Shown piece after piece: positions 27,729 to 36,869 of a DNA stretch of 64,000 bases (the stretch's first letter is position 1; every line of letters begins with the position of its first letter). The stretch covers positions 45,812 to 109,811 of the forward strand of contig NZ_JAQOSO010000055.1 of assembly GCF_030068505.1 (NCBI RefSeq). Reading direction: 5' to 3'. The stretch is from Roseofilum capinflatum BLCC-M114 (lineage in GTDB: Bacteria > Cyanobacteriota > Cyanobacteriia > Cyanobacteriales > Desertifilaceae). The position numbers and the translations under genes were made by a program. The notes under the pieces are model-generated. The model was not told the DNA's origin, searched no databases, and saw only the letters and a list, made by a program, of their open reading frames with translations.

Positions 27729-29264
27729 TTAAAAATCATCATCATCAAATTTGAGCATTTCCATTTCAGACTGTAGCTCCATAAAATAGGAACTTTGAGT
27801 AATTTCTTTCACTTGGTGATCGCGCTTTTGCTGATCGATCTCGATTCGTAGTTCGGCTACCTGACGCTTCAAGTCGTCTTCTTCCTGTTTTCGTTTGGTA
27901 ATTTCCTGAACAATTCCTTCATAGTAGAGGACATTTCCTGCGCCATCATGCACCGCTCGTGTATGTTCAGAAAGCCATATTTTCTGACCATCCCGACGAT
28001 ACACTTCATATTGCCAATCCTGAATGGCTCCATCGGTTTGCATCTTGTCCTGAAACCAATACCGGTCTTTAGCATTCACATAAATTTGTTTTTCTATTTG
28101 ATTGATACTATCGATCATTTCTTGGGGCGAATCATACCCATAAATTCGGGCCATGGCCGGATTAACACTCATATATCGGCCTTCTGGAGTCGATTGGAAA
28201 ATTCCTTCTAGAGCATTTTCAAAAATACTGCGATAATTTTCTTCGGTAATGCGTAGGGCTTCTTCTGCTTCTTTGCGTTGGGTAATATCTAATCCGACTG
28301 TCACAATGGCTTGACCTTGATTATACTTTTGACCTGCCATCAAAATATATTGTTTTTCCCCCAATACTTCTAGGCTCAGTTCCTCAGAAATACTGGTTTC
28401 TGGACTGGTAAGAAAGCGATTGATAAAATCTTCAAAGTTTCCCTGTTGTCCAAGAAAACCGATTTCTTGGTTCATGAAGTCTTCAACGGGTAACCCCACC
28501 CGTTCAGCTAAGTAAGAATTGACTCCTAGATAATACCCATCGCAACTCACCCAAGACACCGATCCGGGGATGGCATCTAATACGGCTTGTAGTTGCTCTT
28601 TGGCGTAGTTGAGGTCAGCTTGGGCTTGTTTGAGGGTGTGAATATCGGAGAGGGCCCACAAAATAGTTTCTTGTCCTTGATACTTTAAGGGATGCAGAGA
28701 GGCGTTGACCCAAAATTCTTGGCGATCGCCAGTACAACACAATAACTCCGACCCCTTAATTTCCCCTTCTTGGGCAAAGGTTTCTAACAAATGCAGATAA
28801 TCTTGTTGATGGTAACAAGAGTTGCCGATCGATTGACCTAGAAAATCTTGCTCTGAAGTTTGAAAATTTTTACACGCGGTTAAGTTCGTATACAAAATTT
28901 CACCATTATCGACTCTAGAAATTAAAACTGCGACCGGCATCGCTTCAGTAATGGCTTGAAACTGTTCTTCGGTTTCTCGCTTGGCCGCTTTGGCTTGATT
29001 TTTGAAATCATCCTCAATGTTAGAAGAATGGTCGGTTATGGTTTCGATGAGCAGTTCTAGATCGGCTTTTTCTTGCTTTACTTCTTTTAATTCCCGCCTT
29101 AAGTCCACCACCTCTTTAAACAGGTTTTCTCTGGGCCGGCGATCGAGGGAGTGAATATATTCCCGGATCACATCGGTTTTGGTACAATTGGTTTTCTGAC
29201 AATAGGAATCTAGACTTATCAGCTCTTCTTCTGATAAAGCAATGGTTAATTCAGTTTTGGTCAC
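27729..29264 (-). CDS. Ribbon-helix-helix N-terminus fused to three PAS domains
   Basis: The N-terminus (TKTELTIALSEEELISLDSY then KTDVIREYIHSL) reads as a ribbon-helix-helix DNA-binding fold, unusual in a PAS protein. A coiled coil follows (RRELKEVKQEKADLELLI). Then come three PAS domains, the last with the typical S-box/PAC end (YEVYRRDGQKIWLSEHTRAV), and a C-terminal coiled coil ending in FDDDDF. No kinase, GGDEF or other output domain is present, so DNA binding may be the output. I choose the GTG at 29262-29264, with GGGGAG eight bases upstream, giving 511 residues; an ATG at 29297 would add eleven. Role: probable light-, redox- or ligand-responsive repressor, inferred only. Confidence 0.78.
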   Translation of the reverse strand: MTKTELTIALSEEELISLDSYCQKTNCTKTDVIREYIHSLDRRPRENLFKEVVDLRRELKEVKQEKADLELLIETITDHSSNIEDDFKNQAKAAKRETEEQFQAITEAMPVAVLISRVDNGEILYTNLTACKNFQTSEQDFLGQSIGNSCYHQQDYLHLLETFAQEGEIKGSELLCCTGDRQEFWVNASLHPLKYQGQETILWALSDIHTLKQAQADLNYAKEQLQAVLDAIPGSVSWVSCDGYYLGVNSYLAERVGLPVEDFMNQEIGFLGQQGNFEDFINRFLTSPETSISEELSLEVLGEKQYILMAGQKYNQGQAIVTVGLDITQRKEAEEALRITEENYRSIFENALEGIFQSTPEGRYMSVNPAMARIYGYDSPQEMIDSINQIEKQIYVNAKDRYWFQDKMQTDGAIQDWQYEVYRRDGQKIWLSEHTRAVHDGAGNVLYYEGIVQEITKRKQEEDDLKRQVAELRIEIDQQKRDHQVKEITQSSYFMELQSEMEMLKFDDDDF

Positions 29265-29345
29265 GGTTCTCACTCCCCAGGTTTGGCTTTGCTCCAAAGC
29301 TTAACGTTATCTTAGATAGAGGTGGAAGTATAGCTAAATTCCTGA

Positions 29346-30377
29346 TTATTCCCATTCATCTACAGAGTCTCCTCCAGAAATCCATTCTTGCAGATCTTTG
29401 TCTGCCGATCGCGCATTGAATAGGTGCAGGCCAAAGTCACGGGAGAGGTCTTCACAGACTTTAATCCCTCGCACACTATTGCCTTTGGCATCGAGTAAAG
29501 GGGAGAATGTGCCAATGCCTAATTTTCCAGGCACTACGGCAGTGATACCGCCACCGACTCCACTTTTGGCGGGAATACCGACTCGATACGTCCATTCTCC
29601 GGAGTAGTCATACATGCCACAGGTGAGCATTACGCTGATCACATCTTGAACATATTGACTGTCAATAGCTTGGACTCCGGTAATGGGATTGATGCCACCA
29701 TTGGCTAGAGTCGCCCCCATAATGGCTAAATCATGGGCATTGACCATTATGGAGCATTGTTGAAAATAGAGGTCTAGGGTTTCTTCGATGCGATCGCTCA
29801 TCATGCCGAAGTTGAGCATCAGATAGGCCATGGCGCGATTGCGGTTGCCTGTGCTTTTTTCGGATAGAAATACGGGCACATTCACGGATAGGGCGTTGCC
29901 GGTGTAGCGCTCAAACATATCGAGAATGCGCTTTAATCGTTCTGTTGCTCCGTTCCCTTTGATTAAGTCTGTGGTGGCGATCGCTCCGGCATTCACCATG
30001 GGATTATACGGCCGGTTGGTCGCTTCGTCCAAAACAATGGAATTAAAGGCCTCCCCTGTCGGTTCAACGCCCACTTTGCTATTCACATAGTCGCGCCCAT
30101 TATCTTCTAATGCCAAGCCATAAACAAAGGCTTTTGAAATGGATTGAATGGTAAAGGATTGCTGACAATCCCCCACTTCAAACACTTGTCCATCTTGGGT
30201 GACTGCACAGACTCCAAACCAGTCCGGATTAGCTAGGGCTAATTCTGGGATATAGTCTGCCACAGCCCCCTCAGAGTTGCTCTGATGCTTTTCATGCAGC
30301 TCATTCAGATACTGCCGAAAGGGAGAAGCCACTGCCTGTATTGAGCTGGCTAGAGATTGTAATCCGCGATCGCTCAT
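29346..30377 (-). CDS. glsA: Glutaminase A
   Basis: This serine-dependent beta-lactamase-fold glutaminase hydrolyses glutamine to glutamate and ammonia. It has 343 residues. The catalytic Ser-x-x-Lys is in [10 protein letters not shown]; further family blocks are [32 protein letters not shown] and the preceding [10 protein letters not shown]. There is no signal peptide, so it should be cytoplasmic. The upstream ATPase gene (30417-31214) is codirectional with a 39-bp gap, so cotranscription is possible. No NtcA box is visible in that short gap. Confidence 0.94.
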   Translation of the reverse strand: MSDRGLQSLASSIQAVASPFRQYLNELHEKHQSNSEGAVADYIPELALANPDWFGVCAVTQDGQVFEVGDCQQSFTIQSISKAFVYGLALEDNGRDYVNSKVGVEPTGEAFNSIVLDEATNRPYNPMVNAGAIATTDLIKGNGATERLKRILDMFERYTGNALSVNVPVFLSEKSTGNRNRAMAYLMLNFGMMSDRIEETLDLYFQQCSIMVNAHDLAIMGATLANGGINPITGVQAIDSQYVQDVISVMLTCGMYDYSGEWTYRVGIPAKSGVGGGITAVVPGKLGIGTFSPLLDAKGNSVRGIKVCEDLSRDFGLHLFNARSADKDLQEWISGGDSVDEWE

Positions 30378-30416
30378 AATATTTTCTGACTACCAATTTT
30401 TAAGTATTCTTAAGGT

Positions 30417-31214
30417 TTAGCTCATAATCATTCGAGCCACGTTTTGGAATTCTTGACTAATCTTGTGGTCAGGATATCTCACACAAAACACCCCTTCACT
30501 CGCCAATTGCACAACATCTTCAGATAAGGGAAAAACTCCAGCTACAGGTTGGCCATAAGCTTCTTCAACCTTCTGTTTAAGCACATCTAAATTCAGGCTA
30601 CTTAAGGCTTTATTGATTGTCAGTAACATGCGACGAACCTTTAAATGTTGTGCCACATCGACAGTAACCGCAGTTCCTTGATAATCCTGTTTATCTGGCC
30701 GTAAAATCAAGATCAAAATATGGGAAATAGCAATGGATAAAAAGGTCTCTTTAGATAAGCCAGGATGGGTGTCAATGAATAGGTAATCCAGTTTTAGATT
30801 TTTGACGAGCTTACGAAATCCATCATTGAGCAATTTCACATCATAGCCTTCACTCAAGATGCGGGATATATCATCTGGTTTTATGCTCGAAGGGACTAGA
30901 AATAGTTGACCTTCTCCTGTGAGTCCGACGGAATCACTCACGTCATAGGCTGCTTCTTCAATCCCGACTTCTCCCCACAAGTAATTATTGAGAGTTTTAC
31001 CACTTTTTCCGGGTTCTTCTATACCTAACAAGTTATGAATTCCCGGAGAAGGAACATCGGTATCAACGATACCAACTCGCATTCCCTGCAAGGCCACTGT
31101 TGTTGCTAAATTAGCAGTGAAGTTTGATTTACCCGTGCCACCGCGATAGGAGTGAACCGAGACAACTTTAGGTTTTCTTTTCGGGGTCTCACCTGCACCT
31201 GTAGATTCCGCCAT
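30417..31214 (-). CDS. MinD/ParA-family ATPase
   Basis: The protein has 265 residues with a deviant Walker A motif YRGGTGKSNFTAN that includes the signature Lys, a switch I Asp in VDTDVPSPGIH, and switch II DYLFIDTHPG. These place it among MinD/ParA/Mrp-type dimerising ATPases. It lacks a clear C-terminal amphipathic membrane-targeting helix like that of MinD, and no MinE or ParB gene is adjacent. The cargo is unknown; candidates include positioning of a protein complex or regulation of exopolysaccharide. It lies upstream of glsA in the same direction. Confidence 0.85.
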   Translation of the reverse strand: MAESTGAGETPKRKPKVVSVHSYRGGTGKSNFTANLATTVALQGMRVGIVDTDVPSPGIHNLLGIEEPGKSGKTLNNYLWGEVGIEEAAYDVSDSVGLTGEGQLFLVPSSIKPDDISRILSEGYDVKLLNDGFRKLVKNLKLDYLFIDTHPGLSKETFLSIAISHILILILRPDKQDYQGTAVTVDVAQHLKVRRMLLTINKALSSLNLDVLKQKVEEAYGQPVAGVFPLSEDVVQLASEGVFCVRYPDHKISQEFQNVARMIMS

Positions 31215-31356
31215 ATTTTTCTAGGGTTTTAACTCGATTCTACTTTAAGGGTCTATTATAGGAGCCTAGATTTAAATTGTCTAGACGAAATTTAGTTAGG
31301 TCAAGGAGATTGTTGTCATAAAACGAACCTTAAACTTAATAGATGAGTTTATATAC

Positions 31357-31698
31357 TTAGATGAGATTTTGGGCCTTTTTTACTGCATCTTCAACTAATA
31401 ATTTGCGAATGCTGGGAGCGCGAAATCCAAAAACAATATCTTCTGGCTCGACTCCCCGTCGAAGTAAGTCGCGCTCGATATAAAATTCTGTACTATTGTG
31501 TTGAATCCAGATTTGATTTTCGATGATATCCAGATGCATAGCACAGCCATAGATCCGCGATTGATCTCGCCATTCATTGTGGATCACCATGTAGCGATCG
31601 CGGGGAATATCGAAAATAAACTGAGCCTGAGTATCATAGTTACAAAAGTCTTCGAGATACTCAGCAACAATTTGGCGATATCGATTTAGCTTATCCAT
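31357..31698 (-). CDS. xisI: XisI family protein
   Basis: The protein has 113 residues beginning MDKLNRYRQIVAEYLEDF, with RYMVIHNEW and a C-terminal ILF-type block (EDIVFGFRAPSIRKL) typical of XisI. XisI and XisH are paired small proteins first described as controlling excision of the fdxN element in Anabaena, and XisH has an endonuclease-like fold. Pairs are dispersed in cyanobacteria outside that element. Here XisI is full length but its partner upstream is internally deleted; the stop of the xisH remnant still overlaps the xisI ATG, the ancestral arrangement. Confidence 0.9.
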   Translation of the reverse strand: MDKLNRYRQIVAEYLEDFCNYDTQAQFIFDIPRDRYMVIHNEWRDQSRIYGCAMHLDIIENQIWIQHNSTEFYIERDLLRRGVEPEDIVFGFRAPSIRKLLVEDAVKKAQNLI

Positions 31699-31899
31699 CG
31701 ATCAACCTCCTGGCGATGTGGGTTATAAAGAATTAGTCGCAGTTGATATCGTTCAATCACTATTCTAGCGGGTTCAAAACGCAGAAACATTATATACATC
31801 AACAAGACCATAACGTAACGGGTAGGGATCATGGGTAATTTGCCAACCCTCTTTTTCCAGCGCTATTTTAACTGTGTTATCAAATAAATCTTTAGCCAT
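31686..31899 (-). pseudogene. xisH: xisH with internal deletion
   Basis: An ATG at 31897-31899 starts MAKDLFDNTVKIALEKEGW followed by QITHDP, the canonical XisH N-terminus. The frame reaches a stop at 31774-31776 after 41 codons. A second segment on the same strand, just downstream and in another frame, reads RIVIERYQLRLILYNP and ends DRWIS with a TAA at 31686-31688, matching the XisH C-terminus and overlapping the xisI ATG. The 214-bp remnant compares with about 415 bp for an intact gene, so the middle half including the nuclease core is gone. The ends are well preserved, suggesting a recent deletion. Confidence 0.85.
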
Positions 31900-31922
31900 T
31901 ACCCATTACCTAAGCAATAAAC

Positions 31923-32822
31923 CTATCCCCAAATAAACCCTAAAGCGAATAGAAGTCCACTGAGGAAGTGAAAATTAACGGCGATAAACTTACAATTTTT
32001 TACTTGTTCCGGTTGGTCATGATAAGTTAGGACATGATGACACAGTTGGATGGCGACGGGGATACTGAGGAAACTGAGGGCTGTCCATTGGGGAAAGTAG
32101 CCTAGAATGATGAAAAGGGCGATCGCCACAAACACAGCGATACAAGCAGCCAACAACAGAATAGCGCCCTTTCTTGTCCCCATACGAACAATCGGAGAGC
32201 GTTTTCCCGCCGCGATATCGTCTTCTACTTGATGGAAATGGGAACAGAATAAAATAATACTGGTAGTAATGCCAATAATAATCGACGCTTTCAGGTTAGC
32301 CGTTGACCAAGCCAGGTTTTGGGAGTAATAAGCAGCACAGACGGCTAAGGGGCCGAAGGTAAAAAAACAGATGATTTCGCCCAAACCGAGATAGCCGAAA
32401 CGAAATGGAGGCCCTTGATAGGTATAGCCGAGAAAAACCGCTAGGGCAATCAGTTCTAGAATCAGGGCATCCTGTTGCCACCAAGCAATCAAAATCAGTT
32501 CTAGAGCAGCTATGGCTAACAGAGCATTGGCAATCCAAAAGACTAAGCTTTTATTACCGGTTAAATTAACCACAGAATGATGTTTGTTCACATCGATGCC
32601 GGTTTCCGAGTCAAAGACATCATTGGTTAAATTCAGCCAGGCGACAATCAGAATAGCCGCCGTAATAAACAGGGTAAAAATTGACCAGTCGAAGACCCCG
32701 GTTTCCGCAAACGCCACGGCACTACCCACCCCAATGGGAATGACGGCAACACTGTACATGGGCGGCTTAATGGCAGCTAACCATAGCTTTCTTCGGGAAA
32801 CAGGAAGGGTGGGCGTAGTCAT
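31923..32822 (-). CDS. menA: 1,4-dihydroxy-2-naphthoate phytyltransferase
   Basis: This UbiA-superfamily membrane prenyltransferase attaches the phytyl chain in phylloquinone (photosystem I) synthesis. It has 299 residues and about eight or nine helices. The first Asp-rich motif is NLTNDVFDSETG, and the second reads QVEDDIAAGKRSPIVRMG. Phylloquinone synthesis also needs menD, found 5.3 kb away at 38115. It is divergent from the AT-rich accessory unit at 32998. Start ATG at 32820-32822. Confidence 0.92.
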   Translation of the reverse strand: MTTPTLPVSRRKLWLAAIKPPMYSVAVIPIGVGSAVAFAETGVFDWSIFTLFITAAILIVAWLNLTNDVFDSETGIDVNKHHSVVNLTGNKSLVFWIANALLAIAALELILIAWWQQDALILELIALAVFLGYTYQGPPFRFGYLGLGEIICFFTFGPLAVCAAYYSQNLAWSTANLKASIIIGITTSIILFCSHFHQVEDDIAAGKRSPIVRMGTRKGAILLLAACIAVFVAIALFIILGYFPQWTALSFLSIPVAIQLCHHVLTYHDQPEQVKNCKFIAVNFHFLSGLLFALGFIWG

Positions 32823-32997
32823 GGAACAGGTTCAAGATTGAGAAGCGATCGGTTTCTAGAGTTTACCCTAAAAGGGTTGGCTGTTTGTCAAGCCAGATGG
32901 AGCGATCTCTCAAGTAAAAATCTCCAGTCTTTTACTATACCATAATTAGCGTATTACTGTATCTGCGAAAAATTGATATAATAAAAGTATATTTTCA

Positions 32998-33600
32998 ATG
33001 GAAATGATTGTAATGGAAACTCAGTGGTATCTGTGCATGATTCAAAATTATCCTGAACATGAAGGCGAAGAGCTACAAAAGACGGACAATTTATCCATAA
33101 CACAGCCTGATACTTTTGATGGATCTTGGTATGTGTGGTTACCCATTATTCCTCGTGCTGGGGATACATTGCAGTTTGCCGGTTGGCAAGTAGAAGTTTC
33201 TAGAGTAGTCTTGCAAACTGATTGGAGGAGCAAAACAGGAATTAAAGATGGCCCAGTCCTGTCAGCGGTCATTAGTATTCATGATAATGTAGTCTCAAAA
33301 CTAATGGATACTGACTTTTCGATAGAGTCATTAAATAGTCAAGCACGTCATAAATGGGAGAAATTTGCTCGTCGTGGCCATGATATACAATATTTTGCAT
33401 GGGAATTAAGGCATGAATCATATATAAAAAGCCAGGGAAATAAAGAAAATCTATTTTACTATCGTTGGCATACCAGAATACGGCCTATTGCTGGTGACAT
33501 AATTGTAGTTATTAATAAACGTTGGCGTGTCAAATCTGTTGAACTGGCTAGTGCCTGTAAATATTATGATGGATCTTTATATCTTGAAGAAGAATTTTAG
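32998..33600 (+). CDS. Unknown AT-rich protein, first gene of a two-gene unit
   Basis: The protein has 200 residues from ATG 32998; in-frame ATGs at 33004 and 33013 are alternatives. I do not recognise the family. It is soluble and rich in Trp, Tyr and His, with strand-like segments (SWYVWLPIIPRAGDTLQFAG and GDIIVVINKRWRVKSVELAS) that look like two copies of a small beta fold around a helical middle. Base composition is clearly more AT-rich than in menA, which suggests transfer. It ends 11 bp before the next gene, so the two are almost surely cotranscribed. Possibly the sensor or DNA-binding half of a defence pair, by context only. Confidence 0.6.
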   Translation: MEMIVMETQWYLCMIQNYPEHEGEELQKTDNLSITQPDTFDGSWYVWLPIIPRAGDTLQFAGWQVEVSRVVLQTDWRSKTGIKDGPVLSAVISIHDNVVSKLMDTDFSIESLNSQARHKWEKFARRGHDIQYFAWELRHESYIKSQGNKENLFYYRWHTRIRPIAGDIIVVINKRWRVKSVELASACKYYDGSLYLEEEF

Positions 33601-33611
33601 AGTGAATATAT

Positions 33612-35126
33612 ATGGTTATTAGTTATGTAAATTCCATAGAAGATTTGGATAAATTAGAAAAATATATACAAAACAAGTTCAAGAAGATAAAATTTGGAAA
33701 CTTTTTATTTTCTCTACACCAACTAAAAAGACAGAATGCAAAAATTGAACCTTTTGTAGCTGCTGGAGCATCTTTGTTTGCTTGTCAATTTTGTTGCCCT
33801 AGTAAATCGTCTCAGAAAGTTATAAATTTAGATATCAGATCGTTAATTAATATTTGTAAAAATTACTATCTTGCTGATCCAATAACTTTGGATAGAAGCT
33901 TAGAAAAATATTTTCTAAGTTCCAATCCAGGGTTTCTGATGCTCAGGCTCGCCAGTCACCAGTTTCCATTCGAGCCAGATTATTTTGGTCAATTTTCACG
34001 TCCATCTTGGTTATTTACCAAAATGCCTAGTCAATTGGAAAATTCACTAGGCATTCAGAACTTTTATTTTGAAGACAAGTTTCAGTCCATTAACCAATGT
34101 TCTGTTATAGATTTTATCACTACTAGCTTTATTGCATGGGTTGGCTTACATCATAATTTTTCAATATCTCACGAATATTTTACTAAAGCTCGTAAACAAG
34201 GTATTAATTTACCCAATGATCGTGTAATTAGATCAATTATCAATACAATTTCGGCAGACAAATATAAACTAACTAAGCGCTATGAAGAACTTAAGAATAA
34301 GGATAGACGTTTTAGAATGTATGATTTCAATCCACTCTTGGAGTATCCAATTATAAAGCCATGTCAAGATAAACAATTTTCTACCAAAAACTTTCTACAT
34401 GCTCCTATACCTGACTTGATTGTTTCACGTATTGGTACAGGTATTTTTTATCAAATGTTTAATGAATATGGCACAGAATTTTCTAAATACTTTGGTTATG
34501 TTTTTGAACACTATGTGGGAACAGTGTTGAAACACTCTACACCATCAAATACAGTGCTATCTGAAGCAGATGTTCGTCAAGTGTATCAAGGTAAATGCCC
34601 TGATTGGATTATAATTGATGGCTCAACTGTGATTCTATTTGAATGTAAAGCTACTCGATTTTCAAGAGAAGCACAAGCAATCGCTAGTGAAGATGCTGTT
34701 AATAAAAGTTTGAAGCAAGTTATCAAAGGATTAAAACAACTTCATAGCTTTATTCATAAAGGTTCTAAATGTCCAGCAATAAACCAGATGCTCAATTGTT
34801 GCAATACATTTAAACCGATTTTTGTATCACTAGAGCCACTATACTTAATCAACAGCAACTCTTTTCGAGAGCATATTAATAGTCTATTAAGAAATGAAAA
34901 TATTACAAACTTTGAATGGATGATTCTATCTATTCAACAACTTGAACACTTACAACCACATATTGCATCTGGAGTGAGCATATCAGAAATTTTATATAAC
35001 GTATATAATAAAGGATTTGATAATGTTATTCAAGATTTAGAGGCTAAAACAGGTAAAAGATTTGTTGATAGTTTTCTGTATTCAGAGCAAGAACAATTAT
35101 ATAAAAAACTCAATATTCTTCATTAA
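33612..35126 (+). CDS. Unknown protein with C-terminal PD-(D/E)XK nuclease-like motif
   Basis: The protein has 504 residues and is AT-rich like its partner. The N-terminal 300 residues have a CxFCC cluster near 58-62 (FACQFCCPSK) and no recognised domain. Around 331-346 the sequence CPDWIIIDG...VILFECKATR gives Asp 331, Glu 344 and Lys 346, the PD-x(n)-(D/E)xK layout of restriction-enzyme-type nucleases. A helix with a Gln/Lys-rich pattern (KSLKQVIKGLKQLHSF) follows, as in many such folds. It lies 11 bp after the 200-residue protein and immediately before a restriction-modification pair. A two-gene anti-invader system is a reasonable inference, not an assignment. Confidence 0.65.
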   Translation: MVISYVNSIEDLDKLEKYIQNKFKKIKFGNFLFSLHQLKRQNAKIEPFVAAGASLFACQFCCPSKSSQKVINLDIRSLINICKNYYLADPITLDRSLEKYFLSSNPGFLMLRLASHQFPFEPDYFGQFSRPSWLFTKMPSQLENSLGIQNFYFEDKFQSINQCSVIDFITTSFIAWVGLHHNFSISHEYFTKARKQGINLPNDRVIRSIINTISADKYKLTKRYEELKNKDRRFRMYDFNPLLEYPIIKPCQDKQFSTKNFLHAPIPDLIVSRIGTGIFYQMFNEYGTEFSKYFGYVFEHYVGTVLKHSTPSNTVLSEADVRQVYQGKCPDWIIIDGSTVILFECKATRFSREAQAIASEDAVNKSLKQVIKGLKQLHSFIHKGSKCPAINQMLNCCNTFKPIFVSLEPLYLINSNSFREHINSLLRNENITNFEWMILSIQQLEHLQPHIASGVSISEILYNVYNKGFDNVIQDLEAKTGKRFVDSFLYSEQEQLYKKLNILH

Positions 35127-35255
35127 CTCAATTTATATACTTAGTAGAGATGACTACGTTCGGATAAAAGTTTAATTTTGATAGAATTATAGATTGACTG
35201 TATACTTTAAGTATCCCATACTATAAATAATATCGTCACGGAAAACTTTGTAGGC

Positions 35256-36251
35256 ATGAAACACAATAATCAAATCTTTACGGGTGATTGCCGAGAAGTC
35301 TTACGCCAATTCCCAGAACACTCTATTTCTGCATGTATTACAGATCCACCCTACAACTATGAGTTTATTGGGCATAAATGGGACGATCCAGAGATTAAAC
35401 GACGACTTAATCGAGCCAAAAATAGTAGAACTCTGGTGAAAAATATTCCTTATGGAAGTGGTTTGGCTGGGGGAGTTCGGAATGCTCGATGGTACGAGCG
35501 AGTGAGGGAAAATATTCTCAATTATGAGCAATGGTGTTATGAATGGGCAATTGAAGTATTTCGAGTGTGTAAACCGGGTGCAATTGTTGCGGCGTTTAAT
35601 AGCACTCGAACCATGGCTCATGTTCAAATCGCTCTGGAAAAAGCTGGTTTTTATGCACGAGATTGTCTCGTCTATCGCCGCTCTAGTGGGATTCCTAAAG
35701 GATTGAATCTCCAATCTAAACTCAAGCAAAAAGGGGTGGCTAATTCTCAAGAGTGGGAAGGCTGGCATAGTTGTTTAAGGAATGAATGGGAAGCGATTGT
35801 GGTGGTGCAAAAACCTCTGGTGAATAACTATGTGGAAACGCTGCTAGAATATGGAGTAGGCTTGTTTCATGCGATAAATGAAGATGGTTCATTTCAATCG
35901 AATATTTTAGAGGATATTCCACGAGAAAAGCCGATGGATTATAATGTCCATTGTACAGTCAAACCTTTAGCTCTGATGGAAAAGTTGATCGATCTTTTTG
36001 TTCCCCCTTCCTCTGAGCATATTGTGTTAGATCCTTTTGCGGGTTCTGGAACAACATTGGTCGCAGCGAAAAGACTGGGACGGAGTTATTTAGGGATTGA
36101 AATTGTTCCAGAGTATGTGGACATTATTGAAAAGCGTCTGGCAGAAACAGAATTTACATCAGAAAATCCACACTCTGCTGATGTTAAACCCGATCAATCT
36201 TATACGCAGATGCTTTTGCCCTTAGATACCCTTTCAGATCAAAACCGGTGA
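35256..36251 (+). CDS. Site-specific DNA methyltransferase (N4-cytosine or N6-adenine, beta class)
   Basis: The protein has 331 residues. The catalytic motif IV is TDPPYNYEF near residue 29, preceding the AdoMet-binding motif I (LDPFAGSGTTLVAAKRLG) near the C-terminus. This order defines the beta class of amino-methyltransferases. The target-recognition region lies between. The adjacent convergent gene encodes a probable cognate endonuclease, and their 3' ends overlap by 68 bp. If the endonuclease is ApaLI-like the shared site would be GTGCAC, which is inference. Confidence 0.88.
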   Translation: MKHNNQIFTGDCREVLRQFPEHSISACITDPPYNYEFIGHKWDDPEIKRRLNRAKNSRTLVKNIPYGSGLAGGVRNARWYERVRENILNYEQWCYEWAIEVFRVCKPGAIVAAFNSTRTMAHVQIALEKAGFYARDCLVYRRSSGIPKGLNLQSKLKQKGVANSQEWEGWHSCLRNEWEAIVVVQKPLVNNYVETLLEYGVGLFHAINEDGSFQSNILEDIPREKPMDYNVHCTVKPLALMEKLIDLFVPPSSEHIVLDPFAGSGTTLVAAKRLGRSYLGIEIVPEYVDIIEKRLAETEFTSENPHSADVKPDQSYTQMLLPLDTLSDQNR

Positions 36252-36738
36252 GTTCAGTCAGGTACTCAAATGTAGATTCTCCTGTGAAAATAGTCCACCC
36301 ACTGGACTGACAGGCGCTGATAGCTGCGGGTAAATTATCCTCACGTACAATTAATAATGTGGGTTCATAATTTTGTTCTTTCAGGAGTCTGGCATAGGTT
36401 TTGAATTTCTTTAGTGTTCCAGAATCACCCGATCCGATGCGATACTTGGTGTCAATTGCCCGTTGACCAACAATTAAATCACAAGGTTCATCACCATTAA
36501 ATTTTAAGGCTGGCGAAAAATAATCACAGGTTTGGCGACAAACTTCAATGACTAATTTTTGCCAACACATCCCTAACTCCCTACCCCAATATTGGCGATT
36601 TTGACGCTTTAATTCGGGAGTGATATCAAAGATGTCCATCAACAAGTCGGTTTCGTTGTTTTCATCTGTATAGACTTTTTTGGTGAAGGACTGATAATAC
36701 TGCTGTAGGATCTGATCGAGTTGGCTTGAGTCAACCAT
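36184..36738 (-). CDS. Type II restriction endonuclease (ApaLI-like)
   Basis: The protein has 184 residues. The probable PD-(D/E)XK core is PCDLIVGQRAIDTKYRIG, with Asp 87, Asp 96 and Lys 98; the following GSGDSGTLKKFKTYARLL and LLIVREDNLPAAISACQ blocks resemble ApaLI-family enzymes from memory. It would cleave DNA not protected by the neighbouring methyltransferase. It is convergent and overlapping with that gene (36184-36251), an arrangement that ties the two together. ATG at 36736-36738. Specificity is not readable from sequence. Confidence 0.7.
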   Translation of the reverse strand: MVDSSQLDQILQQYYQSFTKKVYTDENNETDLLMDIFDITPELKRQNRQYWGRELGMCWQKLVIEVCRQTCDYFSPALKFNGDEPCDLIVGQRAIDTKYRIGSGDSGTLKKFKTYARLLKEQNYEPTLLIVREDNLPAAISACQSSGWTIFTGESTFEYLTELTGFDLKGYLRAKASAYKIDRV

Positions 36739-36840
36739 AATTGAATAAAATTTTACTTTTTATTTTATCAAATATCCTGGGACTTGAGCGATCGCCAGAA
36801 ACCCCATAATTAGCAGATTTCCTATCCTATAGATTCAGTG

Positions 36841-36869
36841 TTGACATCCGGCAATTTGCCGTATAGACT
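36841..36869 (+). promoter_or_regulatory. Promoter with overlapping operator for the toxin-antitoxin operon
   Basis: A consensus -35 TTGACA at 36841-36846 is followed after 17 bp by TAGACT at 36864-36869. Between them lies the palindrome CGGCAATTTGCCG at 36849-36861. A DUF1778 antitoxin is a ribbon-helix-helix DNA-binding protein, so this spacer palindrome is the likely autorepression site. Confidence 0.65.
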
